From positions 1,535,922 through 1,599,921 of the forward strand of contig NZ_OX424407.1 of the NCBI RefSeq assembly GCF_949152215.1: a DNA stretch of 64,000 nucleotides, given 5' to 3'. Shown here piece after piece: positions 8,243 to 16,352 of the stretch (positions are counted from its first letter, which is position 1; the number at the start of each line of letters is the position of its first letter). The notes below the pieces were generated by a model, which saw only the letters and a list, made by a program, of their open reading frames with translations, ran no database searches and had not been told where the DNA came from. Made by a program: the position numbers and the translations under genes. This DNA is from Lancefieldella sp. Marseille-Q7238 (lineage in GTDB: Bacteria > Actinomycetota > Coriobacteriia > Coriobacteriales > Atopobiaceae).

Positions 8243-9214
8243 ATGCCGGCAATTTTAACTCACGATTTCTTTGGCAAAGACGCCTTTGAAATCGCGGCTG
8301 GTAGGCTTGGCTTTGCCACAATGGAAGAGCAGGAAGCCTTCCTTTTAGGCAATCAGGGCCCCGACCCTCTCTTCTTCTTGCAGGTCGATCCATTGCTGCA
8401 TCGATGGGCTACCATGGGTTCGCTGATGCACAAGGCGCGCACGTCTGAATTGTTGTTGTCTATGCGGGATGCCATTGCGCCCTTGCCACTGAAAGACGTG
8501 GCGGTCGCGCGAGCGTATATCGCGGGTTTTCTCTGTCATTATCTGTTAGATACCACAACGCATCCATTCATTTTCTTTCTGCAGGACAATCTGACGTCGA
8601 TGGGTGTTGAGGGGCTGGACGAAAAAGCGGCTCCTGTGGTGCATGCGGAGATAGAGCGCGACCTTGATGAGGCAATCCTCTACGCTCGGACGGGCAAGAC
8701 CGTCAAGACGTATCGCCCGTATTCAGAAACGCTGCGCGCTTCACTTCGGACGCTCTATGTGCTTGATCGCGTATACTTCTATGTTTTGCTCTGGACGTAT
8801 GATCAGCCTACTGATACGAGGATCTTCTCGTCAGCAGTAGTGGATAATCGCATGATGCAGCATCTGGCATATTCGCCAAGCGGCAAAAAGATAAAGGTGC
8901 TAAGTCATATGGAGCGTACGTTCGGTACGCAGCGGTATTCTTTGCTGGAGGCTATTTCCCACCGGCCACGCGCCTCGGCTGATTCTGATTTCGATAACCG
9001 TTTGGGTACTATGTGGATTGATCCTGCAACAGGCGAGAAACGCTATGAGAGTTTCTGGAGTCTCTATGACGCTGCGCTGGCAAATGTTCCCTATGCGCTT
9101 GATACGTTCTTCTCGCATGACTTTAACCTGGAGGCGGCTCAGAACCTGACGCATGGCCTCAATTTTGACGGCAAGCCGTCTTTGGAGGACGGCCCGAGGC
9201 TGCTCAACCGTTAG
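8243..9214 (+). CDS. Zinc-dependent phospholipase C-like domain protein
   Basis: 323 residues from ATG 8243 (AAGGAGGAGAG upstream). The first 115 residues match the pattern of the zinc-dependent phospholipase C family (PF00882-like): an N-terminal HDFFG, GNQGPDPLFF, a Met-His pair (SLMHKA), and GFLCHYLLDTTTHPF, providing the His and Asp residues that bind zinc in that fold. There is no signal peptide, so unlike clostridial alpha toxin it should be cytosolic, and no membrane-binding C2-type domain. Substrates of these intracellular homologues are unknown. The rest of the protein is helical and unrecognised. It is followed after seven bases by a phosphoesterase, suggesting an operon with the next two genes. 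Confidence 0.7.
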   Translation: MPAILTHDFFGKDAFEIAAGRLGFATMEEQEAFLLGNQGPDPLFFLQVDPLLHRWATMGSLMHKARTSELLLSMRDAIAPLPLKDVAVARAYIAGFLCHYLLDTTTHPFIFFLQDNLTSMGVEGLDEKAAPVVHAEIERDLDEAILYARTGKTVKTYRPYSETLRASLRTLYVLDRVYFYVLLWTYDQPTDTRIFSSAVVDNRMMQHLAYSPSGKKIKVLSHMERTFGTQRYSLLEAISHRPRASADSDFDNRLGTMWIDPATGEKRYESFWSLYDAALANVPYALDTFFSHDFNLEAAQNLTHGLNFDGKPSLEDGPRLLNR

Positions 9215-9221
9215 GACTTTT

Positions 9222-10025
9222 GTGGCGACTTACGTTTTTACAGATATTCATGGTCACAGCGCGCCGCTGAAACGGGTGATTGACCGAATTTCCCCTTCCG
9301 AGGATGATCAATTCATATGCCTTGGCGATATGGTGGATCGCGGACCTGACCCGATGGGCGTTGTGGAGGTTGTCAAGTCATTGCCCCATGTGGTTATGCT
9401 GCAGGGCAACCATGAGCAGATGATGGCCCGCGCTCTGGCCAACGCCGATGACAAGGAAGCGCTGATTACGTGGCTTTACAACGGCGGCGGTGCAACGCTT
9501 GATCAGCTGGAAGGTTGGTCCGATGAGAAACTGCACGAGCTTTCGCAATGGCTTTTCAATCTACCGTTGCACCATGAGGGTATAGTGCAGAATCGCCCTT
9601 ACATTCTTGTTCACGCGGGGATTCGCGCGGGTGTTTCGCCGGTGCCTCCCGTCTGGACTCTTGAGACGCTTCGAGCTTTCGTAGAAAACCAGCAAGAAGA
9701 TGACTTGTTGTGGATTCGGGAAGATTTCTGGTCTCGGCCGACAGGGCTTATCGATGCGGAAGGCAGGGGGCCTATAGTTATATGTGGGCATACTCCTACG
9801 CCTTACTTGGCGTCAGTTGGCGGCTCGGATTTTAACAGAAGCGCTCAGAACAAAGAGGGTCTTGCGCAGTATATTCGAGCTGGGGCTACGCCCGCCACGG
9901 GCAACGTACATGACAAATGGGGAATTGACACAGGAACCGTAGGAGGAGCGGGATACGGACAGGCCACCGTGATTCGTCTCGATGATGCCATGGAGTTCGT
10001 GGAGCCTCTTCGAGAGGGAGAATAG
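9222..10025 (+). CDS. Metallophosphoesterase (PrpE/diadenosine-tetraphosphatase-like)
   Basis: 267 residues from GTG 9222; the frame extends upstream into the previous gene, but this start places the catalytic motif at the N-terminus as usual (TYVFTDIHGH). Calcineurin-like motifs follow: DxH (DIHGH), GDMVDRGPD, GNHEQM, VHAGIR and GHTPTP, which bind two metals. The closest families are PP1-like bacterial serine/threonine phosphatases and symmetric Ap4A hydrolases of PrpE type; motifs alone do not separate them. Cytosolic. The ribosome site is weak (TAGGA), so translation may be coupled to the upstream gene. Confidence 0.85.
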   Translation: MATYVFTDIHGHSAPLKRVIDRISPSEDDQFICLGDMVDRGPDPMGVVEVVKSLPHVVMLQGNHEQMMARALANADDKEALITWLYNGGGATLDQLEGWSDEKLHELSQWLFNLPLHHEGIVQNRPYILVHAGIRAGVSPVPPVWTLETLRAFVENQQEDDLLWIREDFWSRPTGLIDAEGRGPIVICGHTPTPYLASVGGSDFNRSAQNKEGLAQYIRAGATPATGNVHDKWGIDTGTVGGAGYGQATVIRLDDAMEFVEPLREGE

Positions 10026-10028
10026 CGC

Positions 10029-10595
10029 GTGACTAAATTGTCGCGAGACAAACGTGGAACCTTGCAAGGTACACGGATGCACAAGCGGGAGCACGTTGAA
10101 AATGTTCTGCCTCCCGTTATTGACAGAGAATCCCGCGTGCTGCTTTTAGGATCAATGCCAAGTCCTAAATCGCGGGCGATCGGTTTTTACTTCGGCAATC
10201 CACAAAACCGTTTCTGGCGTGTTATGGCGGGTCTTTGGGGAGAAAATCTTCCGGACACAATCGATGAGAAAAGAGATTTTTGCCACAGGCACCATATTGC
10301 TCTCTGCGATGTTCTTGCATCATGTGACATTGTCGGGGCGTCTGATGCAAGTATCGAAAATCCCGTCCCCAATGCTATCGACATGCTGCTTGCACAGGCT
10401 GACATAGTGCGCATATTTACGCTCGGAGGCGCTGCTACGCGGCTTTATCGTCGCTTTATCCTGCCTGATAGTAAGATAGCCTCTGTGCCGCTGCCCTCTA
10501 CGAGCCCCGCTCATGCTTGTATGACGCTCGACGATCTTATCGAGGCTTTTTCAGAGGTCAAAGAAGCTGCTGATGGAGCAAATGTTTCCAAATGA
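10029..10595 (+). CDS. DNA-deoxyinosine glycosylase (HDG, uracil-DNA glycosylase superfamily)
   Basis: 188 residues from GTG 10029, which follows GAGAGGGAG in the tail of the previous gene; ATG 10077 is a possible alternative. The motifs are LLLGSMPSPKSRAIGFYFG, then NRFWRVMAG, then an Asn-containing helix and a final STSPAH motif, the pattern of hypoxanthine-DNA glycosylases (family 6 of the UDG superfamily). These remove deaminated adenine from DNA and so begin base-excision repair. The protein is somewhat longer at the C-terminus than typical 160-residue members. It is the last gene of the short 8.2-10.6 kb operon. Confidence 0.8.
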   Translation: MTKLSRDKRGTLQGTRMHKREHVENVLPPVIDRESRVLLLGSMPSPKSRAIGFYFGNPQNRFWRVMAGLWGENLPDTIDEKRDFCHRHHIALCDVLASCDIVGASDASIENPVPNAIDMLLAQADIVRIFTLGGAATRLYRRFILPDSKIASVPLPSTSPAHACMTLDDLIEAFSEVKEAADGANVSK

Positions 10596-10615
10596 TTATT
10601 GTTTCTTACGGGCGG

Positions 10616-10643
10616 TTGACAAATTCCTAGTTGCAAGTAGGAT
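10616..10643 (+). promoter_or_regulatory. Promoter of the cysteine-transport operon
   Basis: A perfect TTGACA (10616-10621) and TAGGAT (10638-10643) are separated by 16 bases. Seven bases after the -10 box comes ATG 10651, so the transcript probably starts at or next to that codon and is leaderless. The strong -35 suggests high initiation, with control exerted afterwards by the leader. Confidence 0.65.
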
Positions 10644-10650
10644 TACTACC

Positions 10651-10737
10651 ATGCGATTCGAAACGATGACATATCCCATGCCTTGCGCATGTACCGCGAT
10701 CTGTCCGGTGCCCGAGTCCTATAGGACGAGGGGCTAG
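10651..10737 (+). CDS. Cysteine-containing leader peptide (candidate attenuator)
   Basis: A 28-codon reading frame from ATG 10651 to TAG 10735-10737. Its middle reads MPCACTAICPVPES, with Cys codons TGC 10684, TGT 10690 and TGT 10702 (residues 12, 14 and 18). It begins where transcription should begin, as in leaderless actinobacterial messages, and its last third runs through a hairpin that ends at a seven-T tract. The genes downstream encode a cysteine ABC importer. Leaderless Cys-rich short frames that act as cysteine-responsive attenuators are known upstream of sulfur genes in mycobacteria. Here a ribosome waiting for Cys-tRNA at 10702 would cover the left arm of the hairpin (10710-10719). 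The peptide itself probably has no function. This is prediction from arrangement, without conservation data. Confidence 0.55.
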   Translation: MRFETMTYPMPCACTAICPVPESYRTRG

Positions 10738-10747
10738 TCGTTTTTTT
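10710..10747 (+). terminator. Leader hairpin and T-tract (candidate attenuator)
   Basis: GCCC (10710-10713) pairs with GGGC (10731-10734) and GTCC (10716-10719) with GGAC (10724-10727), loop TATA; between them lies a purine internal loop (GA opposite GAG). Seven T begin at 10741, six bases beyond the stem, which is further than in a textbook terminator. A second region can form alternative stems: CATGC/GCATG (10677-10681 with 10687-10691), or CATGCG at 10650-10655 with CGCATG at 10686-10691. Mutually exclusive pairing fits attenuation. Confidence 0.45.
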
Positions 10748-10851
10748 GTCTCTCTAGTTGGTGAGGGTTCGGGCGTTACGCCATTCCATCTTTTACAGAC
10801 AGCGATAGGTACGCAGATTACGGCGTGCGTTTTGGAGAGGATTATAATCGC

Positions 10852-11505
10852 ATGGATTGGGGCTTCATCGGGAAGTATCTTCCCCTGTATGCCGCGGCAG
10901 CGCAGACAACCATTGTCATATCGTTTTTAGGCGTTGTATTTTCGCTTATAGTGGGACTTATGTGCACCATGGCTATGCAGACAAACAGTTCAATAGCAAG
11001 GTGGCTTATTACAGCGTATACGGAGCTTTCTCGAAATACACCCTTGCTGGTACAGATTTTCCTTATATATTTCGGCTTGACCAAGCTCGGTCTTACAATG
11101 GACGCTGAAGCAGCGGCAGTGGTGGGTCTCACGTTTCTCGGAGGCTCCTATATGTCTGAATCTCTGAGGGCCGGCATAGCTTCTATCGAAAACATTCAAT
11201 ATGAGTCATCGCAAGTGCTCGGTTTGTCGCGCTTGCAGTCATTGCGGTATGTGATTCTTCCACAGGCGTTTTCAGTGTCTCTTTCCGGTCTTGTCGCTAA
11301 CGTCATCTTTCTTATCAAGGAGTCTTCGGTCGTCTCCGGCATCGCCTTGGCTGATTTGATGTTTGTAACTAAGGATCTTATCGGCATGATGTACAACACA
11401 ACGGAAGCCCTTTTTATGCTGGTGGTGTCATATGCCGTTATCTTAGTTCCCCTGTCTCTTTTTGGCAGTTGGCTTGAGAAGAGGTTTGACTATGCTCGTC
11501 GATAA
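10852..11505 (+). CDS. Cysteine ABC transporter permease 1
   Basis: 217 residues from ATG 10852; GGAGAGG lies 11 bases upstream, and the frame continues back to GTG 10825 without a ribosome site. The protein has five predicted membrane helices and the polar amino-acid permease (HisM/TcyB) signature: NTPLLVQIFLIYFG near residue 60 and the EAA loop (ESSQVLGLSRLQSLRYVILP) that contacts the ATPase. With the next permease it should form a heterodimeric channel. Substrate is assigned from the binding protein encoded at 12987. It is the first structural gene behind the Cys leader. Confidence 0.88.
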   Translation: MDWGFIGKYLPLYAAAAQTTIVISFLGVVFSLIVGLMCTMAMQTNSSIARWLITAYTELSRNTPLLVQIFLIYFGLTKLGLTMDAEAAAVVGLTFLGGSYMSESLRAGIASIENIQYESSQVLGLSRLQSLRYVILPQAFSVSLSGLVANVIFLIKESSVVSGIALADLMFVTKDLIGMMYNTTEALFMLVVSYAVILVPLSLFGSWLEKRFDYARR

Positions 11506-12163
11506 CATTCTTCTTCAAGACAATGTCATAGCCCGTCTTATGGGAGGGCTTTGGGTCACCGTTGAGATAGGTCTTCTCTCGGCGGCGCTTTCAATTCCTC
11601 TTGGTATTCTCGTGGGAGTTATGATGACTTCGCGCAAGCGAGTTGCCCGTGCTGTTCTGAGATTATATCTGGAAATCGTTCGTGTGATGCCTCAGTTGGT
11701 CTTGCTCTATGTGGTGTTCTTTGGCACGGCTGCTTGGTTTGATGTCAATCTCGATGGGTTTGAGGCATCTATTGTGGTCTTTACATTCTGGGGAGCCGCT
11801 GAGCTGGGAGATCTTGTCCGCGCAGCTCTCGAATCGATTCCGTGTTCCCAGTATGACAGCGCGTTCGCACTGGGTCTTTCTAAAAAACAAACGTTGACGC
11901 GCATTGTCTTGCCTCAGGCAGTCACGCGACTGCTTCCGCCTGCAATCAATCTGATGACGCGCATGATCAAAACAACAGCGCTCTGCAATTTAATCGGTGT
12001 TGTAGAACTTATTCGTGTCGGTTCACAAATCACTGATTTCTACCGTTTTCAATTTCCCACGACAGGTGCCTTGTGGGTGTATGGCACCGTTTTCTTTCTA
12101 TACTTTGCAGCCTGCTCCCCCTTATCGCTTATTGCACGCAGGCTTGAGAGGAGGATGCGCTGA
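11492..12163 (+). CDS. Cysteine ABC transporter permease 2
   Basis: 223 residues from ATG 11492, which overlaps the previous gene by 14 bases and has GAGAAGAGG in front. The same permease fold is seen: membrane helices, the VRVMPQLVLLYVVFFGTA segment where the usual NTP is replaced, and an EAA loop (YDSAFALGLSKKQTLTRIVL). The overlap implies translational coupling and equal production of the two permease subunits. Confidence 0.87.
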   Translation: MLVDNILLQDNVIARLMGGLWVTVEIGLLSAALSIPLGILVGVMMTSRKRVARAVLRLYLEIVRVMPQLVLLYVVFFGTAAWFDVNLDGFEASIVVFTFWGAAELGDLVRAALESIPCSQYDSAFALGLSKKQTLTRIVLPQAVTRLLPPAINLMTRMIKTTALCNLIGVVELIRVGSQITDFYRFQFPTTGALWVYGTVFFLYFAACSPLSLIARRLERRMR

Positions 12164-12972
12164 TGCGTACTGATGAATCTACCGCCGTTTCCGAACGCGC
12201 TGATGCCAAAGCGCCCGTGCTTGAGGTCAGCCACCTTGTGAAGTCCTATGGAGGTAAAAAGCCCGTTCTTGACGACGTCTCGTTTTCTGTCGACCGCGGT
12301 CAGGTTGTCGTGGTGCTCGGACCTTCTGGCTGCGGGAAGTCAACGCTTTTGCGCTGTATTGTTGGCTTGGAAGATATCCAGGGAGGCGTGGTATTTTTTA
12401 ACGGGCAGCAAATTTCTGGCGAGAAGCGCGATCACGCGGCGGCGGGTATCGGCATGGTATTTCAAAGCTATGACCTCTTCCCTCATATGAGCGTGATGAA
12501 AAACGTCACTTTAGCGCCACTTGTCGCGCAAAAACGCGCGAAAGAAGAGGTGTTTGCGCAGGCTGAAGAATGGCTGCGCCGTGTGGGTCTGTGGGATTTG
12601 CGCGATTCATATCCTTCATCGCTTTCAGGCGGACAAAAACAACGCGTCGCTATTGTTCGAGCGCTCATGACCAATCCTGAGGTCATGCTGTTTGACGAAA
12701 TAACCGCGGCTCTTGATCCTGAGATGGTGCATGAAGTCCTTGGTGTAGTAATGGAGTTGGCGCGGCTGGGCCTCACGATGGTCATCGTCACGCATGAGAT
12801 GCGTTTCGCCCGCGCCGTCGCAGACCGCATCCTACTGATTGATCAAGGCACCATCGTTGAGGCATCAGATGATGCCGAGAAGTTCTTCTCGTCACCCTCA
12901 ACCGCTCGAGCAAAGGAATTTCTGCGGACGTTTGAGTTTGAAAAAGTTTCCCATAACCCCATCTCGGAATAA
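12163..12972 (+). CDS. Cysteine ABC transporter ATP-binding protein
   Basis: 269 residues; ATG 12163 overlaps the stop of the permease (TGATG) and follows GAGAGGAGG. Walker A GPSGCGKST, Q-loop FQSYDLFP, signature LSGGQKQR, Walker B VMLFDEITAALDP and switch His (VTHEM) are all intact, so it should hydrolyse ATP and power uptake. It belongs to the GlnQ/TcyC branch of amino-acid importers. The first 20 residues are a short polar extension. Confidence 0.92.
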   Translation: MRTDESTAVSERADAKAPVLEVSHLVKSYGGKKPVLDDVSFSVDRGQVVVVLGPSGCGKSTLLRCIVGLEDIQGGVVFFNGQQISGEKRDHAAAGIGMVFQSYDLFPHMSVMKNVTLAPLVAQKRAKEEVFAQAEEWLRRVGLWDLRDSYPSSLSGGQKQRVAIVRALMTNPEVMLFDEITAALDPEMVHEVLGVVMELARLGLTMVIVTHEMRFARAVADRILLIDQGTIVEASDDAEKFFSSPSTARAKEFLRTFEFEKVSHNPISE

Positions 12973-12986
12973 GAAAAGAGTTTGTT

Positions 12987-13877
12987 ATGAAGAGTATCTC
13001 TGTACAGCTGACGCGCCGAGCGTTTCTTGGTATTGTTGAAAGTTCTGCCGCCCTCGTTTTGTCCGCTTGCGACCATGGTGGGTCTCAGACGGCAGGGGGA
13101 GGTGCCGCCGCGAAGGCGTCCGATCGTTTCCGCTCCGTTGACGATATCAAGACGTCAGGCGCTGTCAATATCGGCTATTTTTCCGATAAGGCTCCCTTTG
13201 GCTATGTCGATAAGGATGGAAATCCCGCCGGCTATGATGTTGTTTTTGGCAATCGGCTTGCGCAAGATCTTGGCGTGGAGGCGCGCTACGTTTCTACCGA
13301 CGGTCTTAATCGCGTGCCGTTTTTGCAATCAAACAAGGTTGATATCATGCTTGCGAACTTTACTGTGACCGATGAGCGTGCTGAAAAGGTTGATTTCTCG
13401 TTGCCGTATATGAAGATCAAGCTGGGCATTGTTTCACCTGAGGCCGCGGTTATCAGAAGCGTTGATGAGCTCGAAGGCAAAAAGCTTATCGTCTCCAAGG
13501 GGACGACTGCGGAAACGTACTTTGAAAAACAGCACCCCAACGTACAGCTGGTAAAGTTTGACTCCTACGCCGACGCGTACAACGCTCTTCTTGACGGGCG
13601 GGGAGACGCGTTTTCAACCGACAACACGGAGGTTTTGGCGTGGGTAAAATCCAATCCCGGTTTTGTCGTGGGTGTCGATGACTTGGGAAACGCTGACACT
13701 ATCGCGGCCGCTGTCCACAAGGGCAACACTACGCTTCTGGAGTTTATCAACAATGAAATAACCGGTCCTTTGGCAGAGGAGAGTTTCTTCCACAAGGACT
13801 ATGAGGAAACGCTCAGACCCGTTTATGGCGATGATGTTGATCCGGAGACTATCGTTGTCGAGGGAGGCAAGGTATAA
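12987..13877 (+). CDS. Cysteine-binding lipoprotein of the ABC transporter (CjaA-like)
   Basis: 296 residues. The N-terminus has a twin Arg (TRRAFL, R10-R11), a hydrophobic core and lipobox LSAC with C28, so it is a lipoprotein possibly exported by Tat. The mature part is a family-3 solute-binding protein. The second half matches the Campylobacter CjaA cysteine-binding protein closely: SKGTTAETYF, the DGRGDAFSTDNTEVLAWVK stretch, FFHKDYEETL and a final VVEGGKV are hallmark stretches of that group. It delivers cysteine to the two permeases upstream. It is the last gene of the operon behind the Cys leader; 15 bases separate it from the ATPase gene. Cysteine specificity comes from family likeness only. 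Confidence 0.85.
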   Translation: MKSISVQLTRRAFLGIVESSAALVLSACDHGGSQTAGGGAAAKASDRFRSVDDIKTSGAVNIGYFSDKAPFGYVDKDGNPAGYDVVFGNRLAQDLGVEARYVSTDGLNRVPFLQSNKVDIMLANFTVTDERAEKVDFSLPYMKIKLGIVSPEAAVIRSVDELEGKKLIVSKGTTAETYFEKQHPNVQLVKFDSYADAYNALLDGRGDAFSTDNTEVLAWVKSNPGFVVGVDDLGNADTIAAAVHKGNTTLLEFINNEITGPLAEESFFHKDYEETLRPVYGDDVDPETIVVEGGKV

Positions 13878-14034
13878 CTTTGCGGCACCATCCATTTGCT
13901 ACAAAATGGTTAATAACTTGTGGATGAGAAGGATCTCAGCTTTTGTGCTGATAGAGTAACCGAAACATCTTCCCGCCTTACGCGGGTTGATGCGTGCTCG
14001 AGATTCGACCGTACAAAAGGGGAGGCGTCTGTCT

Positions 14035-15036
14035 ATGACACAATCCGCAGAACAGCAGGCCGCGAAAGCAGAAAAAAGAGGGTTTCAGGTTCCTCGCATT
14101 CCCGGCGACATTATGCTTTATCCGCTACTTGCCGGCTTGCTCTTGAACTCTTTTTTCCCACAGGTACTGGCTGTTGGCAGCTTTACCACGGCGATTGCCA
14201 AAGGATCCTCCACGATTGTCGGCCTGCTTTTGCTGTTCATGGGAGCCAGCATTAACCTGCGCGCGGTTCCCGAGGCTCTGAAAACGGGCATTGTTGTGCT
14301 CGTGCCGAAACTGGCTCTGTCGATTGCGCTTGGCCTGGGCGTGGCGGCGGTCTTTGACAACAACTTCTTCGGCCTGTCTGCTCTTTCCATCATCGGGGGC
14401 ATCGCCTTTTGCAATGTCGCGCTCTATTCCGGCATCATGACGGAATACGGAGACTCCGGTGAGCAGGGAGCGACGGCTCTTCTCGCCCTTACTGCCGGAC
14501 CTACGATTACCATGCTGGCTCTCGGTGTCGCTGGTCTTGCTGACATCAAGCCTTTGGTATATGTGGGAACGCTGCTTCCGCTGGTGCTGGGCGTCATTAT
14601 GGGCAACCTCAGCCCCTTCCTCAAAAACCTGCTGGTCCCCGGTATCAATCCCTGCATCGCGGCGGTAGGGTTTGCTCTTGGCTGCGGTATGAGTTTGGAG
14701 CAGCTCATTCAAGGCGGTCTTTCCGGCGTGCTGCTTGCGTTGCTTTGCATCGTCATCGGAATTTTGACTTCGCTCTTTGAGAGGCTTTGTGGCGGATCGG
14801 GCAAAGCCGGCGTTGCTTCCGGTACGGTTGCCGGAACAGCCGCTACGACGCCGAAAGCCTTTGTAGAAGCCGACGCTTCGTATACCAACATCGCGCCCAT
14901 TGCAACGGCTCAGATTGCGGCGGCGGTGGTTATTACCGCTGTTGCGGCCCCTCTTATTACCGGCTGGGTCGACAAGCTGTTCTGCAAAGACGTGGCCGCT
15001 CCTGGTGAGCATGATGCTCAGAAAAAAGCCGATTGA
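14035..15036 (+). CDS. kdgT: KdgT-family 2-keto-3-deoxygluconate permease
   Basis: 333 residues from ATG 14035 (GGGGAGG upstream). About ten hydrophobic segments and the KdgT pattern are present: KGSSTIVGLLLLFMGASINL, ALYSGIMTEYGDSGEQGA, GPTITMLALG, a repeat-like GFALGCGMSLEQLIQGG, and a Gly/Ala stretch with ATTPKAFVEAD near the end. KdgT proteins import 2-keto-3-deoxygluconate, a product of pectin and uronate breakdown, by proton symport. No KDG kinase or aldolase gene is near, so the real substrate could be a related sugar acid. The 157-base gap after the cysteine operon suggests separate transcription. It precedes an SGNH hydrolase in the same direction. Confidence 0.75.
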   Translation: MTQSAEQQAAKAEKRGFQVPRIPGDIMLYPLLAGLLLNSFFPQVLAVGSFTTAIAKGSSTIVGLLLLFMGASINLRAVPEALKTGIVVLVPKLALSIALGLGVAAVFDNNFFGLSALSIIGGIAFCNVALYSGIMTEYGDSGEQGATALLALTAGPTITMLALGVAGLADIKPLVYVGTLLPLVLGVIMGNLSPFLKNLLVPGINPCIAAVGFALGCGMSLEQLIQGGLSGVLLALLCIVIGILTSLFERLCGGSGKAGVASGTVAGTAATTPKAFVEADASYTNIAPIATAQIAAAVVITAVAAPLITGWVDKLFCKDVAAPGEHDAQKKAD

Positions 15037-15133
15037 GACTATGTTCAAGGTGCCCCAGCAACAGCGATTCCTGCTGAAAAGAGTGAATGACGCTATACTT
15101 ACAGAGATGTCGTTACTGTAAGGATAGATGGTA

Positions 15134-16249
15134 ATGGTGCAGCAGAACATATCCGCTTATGGGTTCTGCCGTCCTGCTGTTGACGTTTTACAGGGCGCGC
15201 TCTGGCGAGAAGAACGTGCCGATGGCTGGGCGCGTCCCGAGCGGTTTTCAGAGAACCAGCTCCATGCTTTGGGCAGTTGTTTGGCGTGGCATCCGGGATT
15301 GTATCGGCAGATGGCTCGCTGCACGTCCGGTGTATCTCTTTCGTTTACGACAGACTCCACTGTGATTGCGCTGGAGCTTTGGGTAGAGAAGCTTCCTCAG
15401 GGAACTCAGGCTGTGCTGAGGCAGGTGCCTGAGGGTATCCATGATTCTGTAGCGGTTGAAATTGACGGCAGGCAGGCGATGCTGCTGCCAATCTCGCTTG
15501 GCAGTCCCGAAGGGACGGCGCAGCTTCCTTTGGGGGCGCCCACCTGCATACACGTTGATTTGACCAATCCAAACGATGCGAAGCGAGAACTACGCCTTCC
15601 CGGCTTTGGCGAAATCCATCACATGCGAATCTGGCTTCCGTGTTTGACGAGCGCGGCGGTGCGCATGCTCTATGGGAATGGGTCGTTCTTCTCGCCCGCG
15701 CAGCCGCAAGGGCAGCTGGTAGTGATAGGAGATTCCATTGCGCAGGGCTTTGTGACGGGGAGTCCGGCAAAAACGTGGCCTGCGCAGCTTGCCAAAAAAT
15801 GTAAGCTCGGCCTTATAAATCAAAGCGTTGGCGGGCAAGTCTTTCAACCTGAGACAGTGGAAGCGCCAACGACGCCTGAACCTGTACAGCTTGTCATAGT
15901 GGCTCTCGGTGGAAATTATCGTTTCGAGAAGACCGACAGGGATCGGGTTAAACGCGAAATTTCGCGGACGCTTCATGAGATTCGCCACGCGTATGGAGAT
16001 GCTCGTATAGTCGCGCTGACCCCAACGCCTCATTTTGAAGTAACGTATCAAACGCATCCGCTCTCCTGCTTTGAGGACGTGCCTGGGTTTATCGCGGAAG
16101 CGGCGGCCTCCGAGCGCATTGACGTGATCGAGGGGACCAATCTTCTTAAGGCGGACCCAAAGCTTTTTGCCGATGATGACCATCCCAATGTGCGTGGAGC
16201 TGCTCACATCGCGGCGTGTCTTGCGGAAAACTTCAAGAAATCCGTGTAG
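15134..16249 (+). CDS. SGNH/GDSL hydrolase with N-terminal beta domain
   Basis: 371 residues from ATG 15134, eight bases after AAGGAT; ATG 15128 is too close to it. Residues of about 1-190 look like the beta-sandwich N-domain of two-domain SGNH esterases, and about 195-371 like the hydrolase. Block I is VVIGDSIAQG with the nucleophile Ser, block II has Gly in SVGGQ, and block V is DDDHPNVRG with the catalytic Asp and His. Block III, normally GxND, reads LGGNYRF: Asn is kept but Asp is not. There is no signal peptide, so it should act in the cytosol, perhaps deacetylating an imported sugar. A TATACT at 15094-15099 may be its -10 box. The natural ester is unknown. Confidence 0.75.
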   Translation: MVQQNISAYGFCRPAVDVLQGALWREERADGWARPERFSENQLHALGSCLAWHPGLYRQMARCTSGVSLSFTTDSTVIALELWVEKLPQGTQAVLRQVPEGIHDSVAVEIDGRQAMLLPISLGSPEGTAQLPLGAPTCIHVDLTNPNDAKRELRLPGFGEIHHMRIWLPCLTSAAVRMLYGNGSFFSPAQPQGQLVVIGDSIAQGFVTGSPAKTWPAQLAKKCKLGLINQSVGGQVFQPETVEAPTTPEPVQLVIVALGGNYRFEKTDRDRVKREISRTLHEIRHAYGDARIVALTPTPHFEVTYQTHPLSCFEDVPGFIAEAAASERIDVIEGTNLLKADPKLFADDDHPNVRGAAHIAACLAENFKKSV

Positions 16250-16352
16250 TTGCCTCTTTGCCCTTATCGAGCTACCCCTATCTAGCTGCGACTTTAATTT
16301 GTGTCCGGGCCTGCGGCTACAATAGCTTTGAAAAACAACAGCGGAGGTTGAT

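Noticed and set aside
10691..10747. T-box-like piece (TGTACCGCG followed by a hairpin) before the cysteine operon
   Set aside because: The leader is only about 90 bases, lacks stem I and the full T-box sequence; the Cys reading frame explains the region better.
10843..10848. TATAAT just before the first permease gene as a promoter
   Set aside because: It lies four bases before the start codon and no -35 box is in place; transcription from it would cut off the start.
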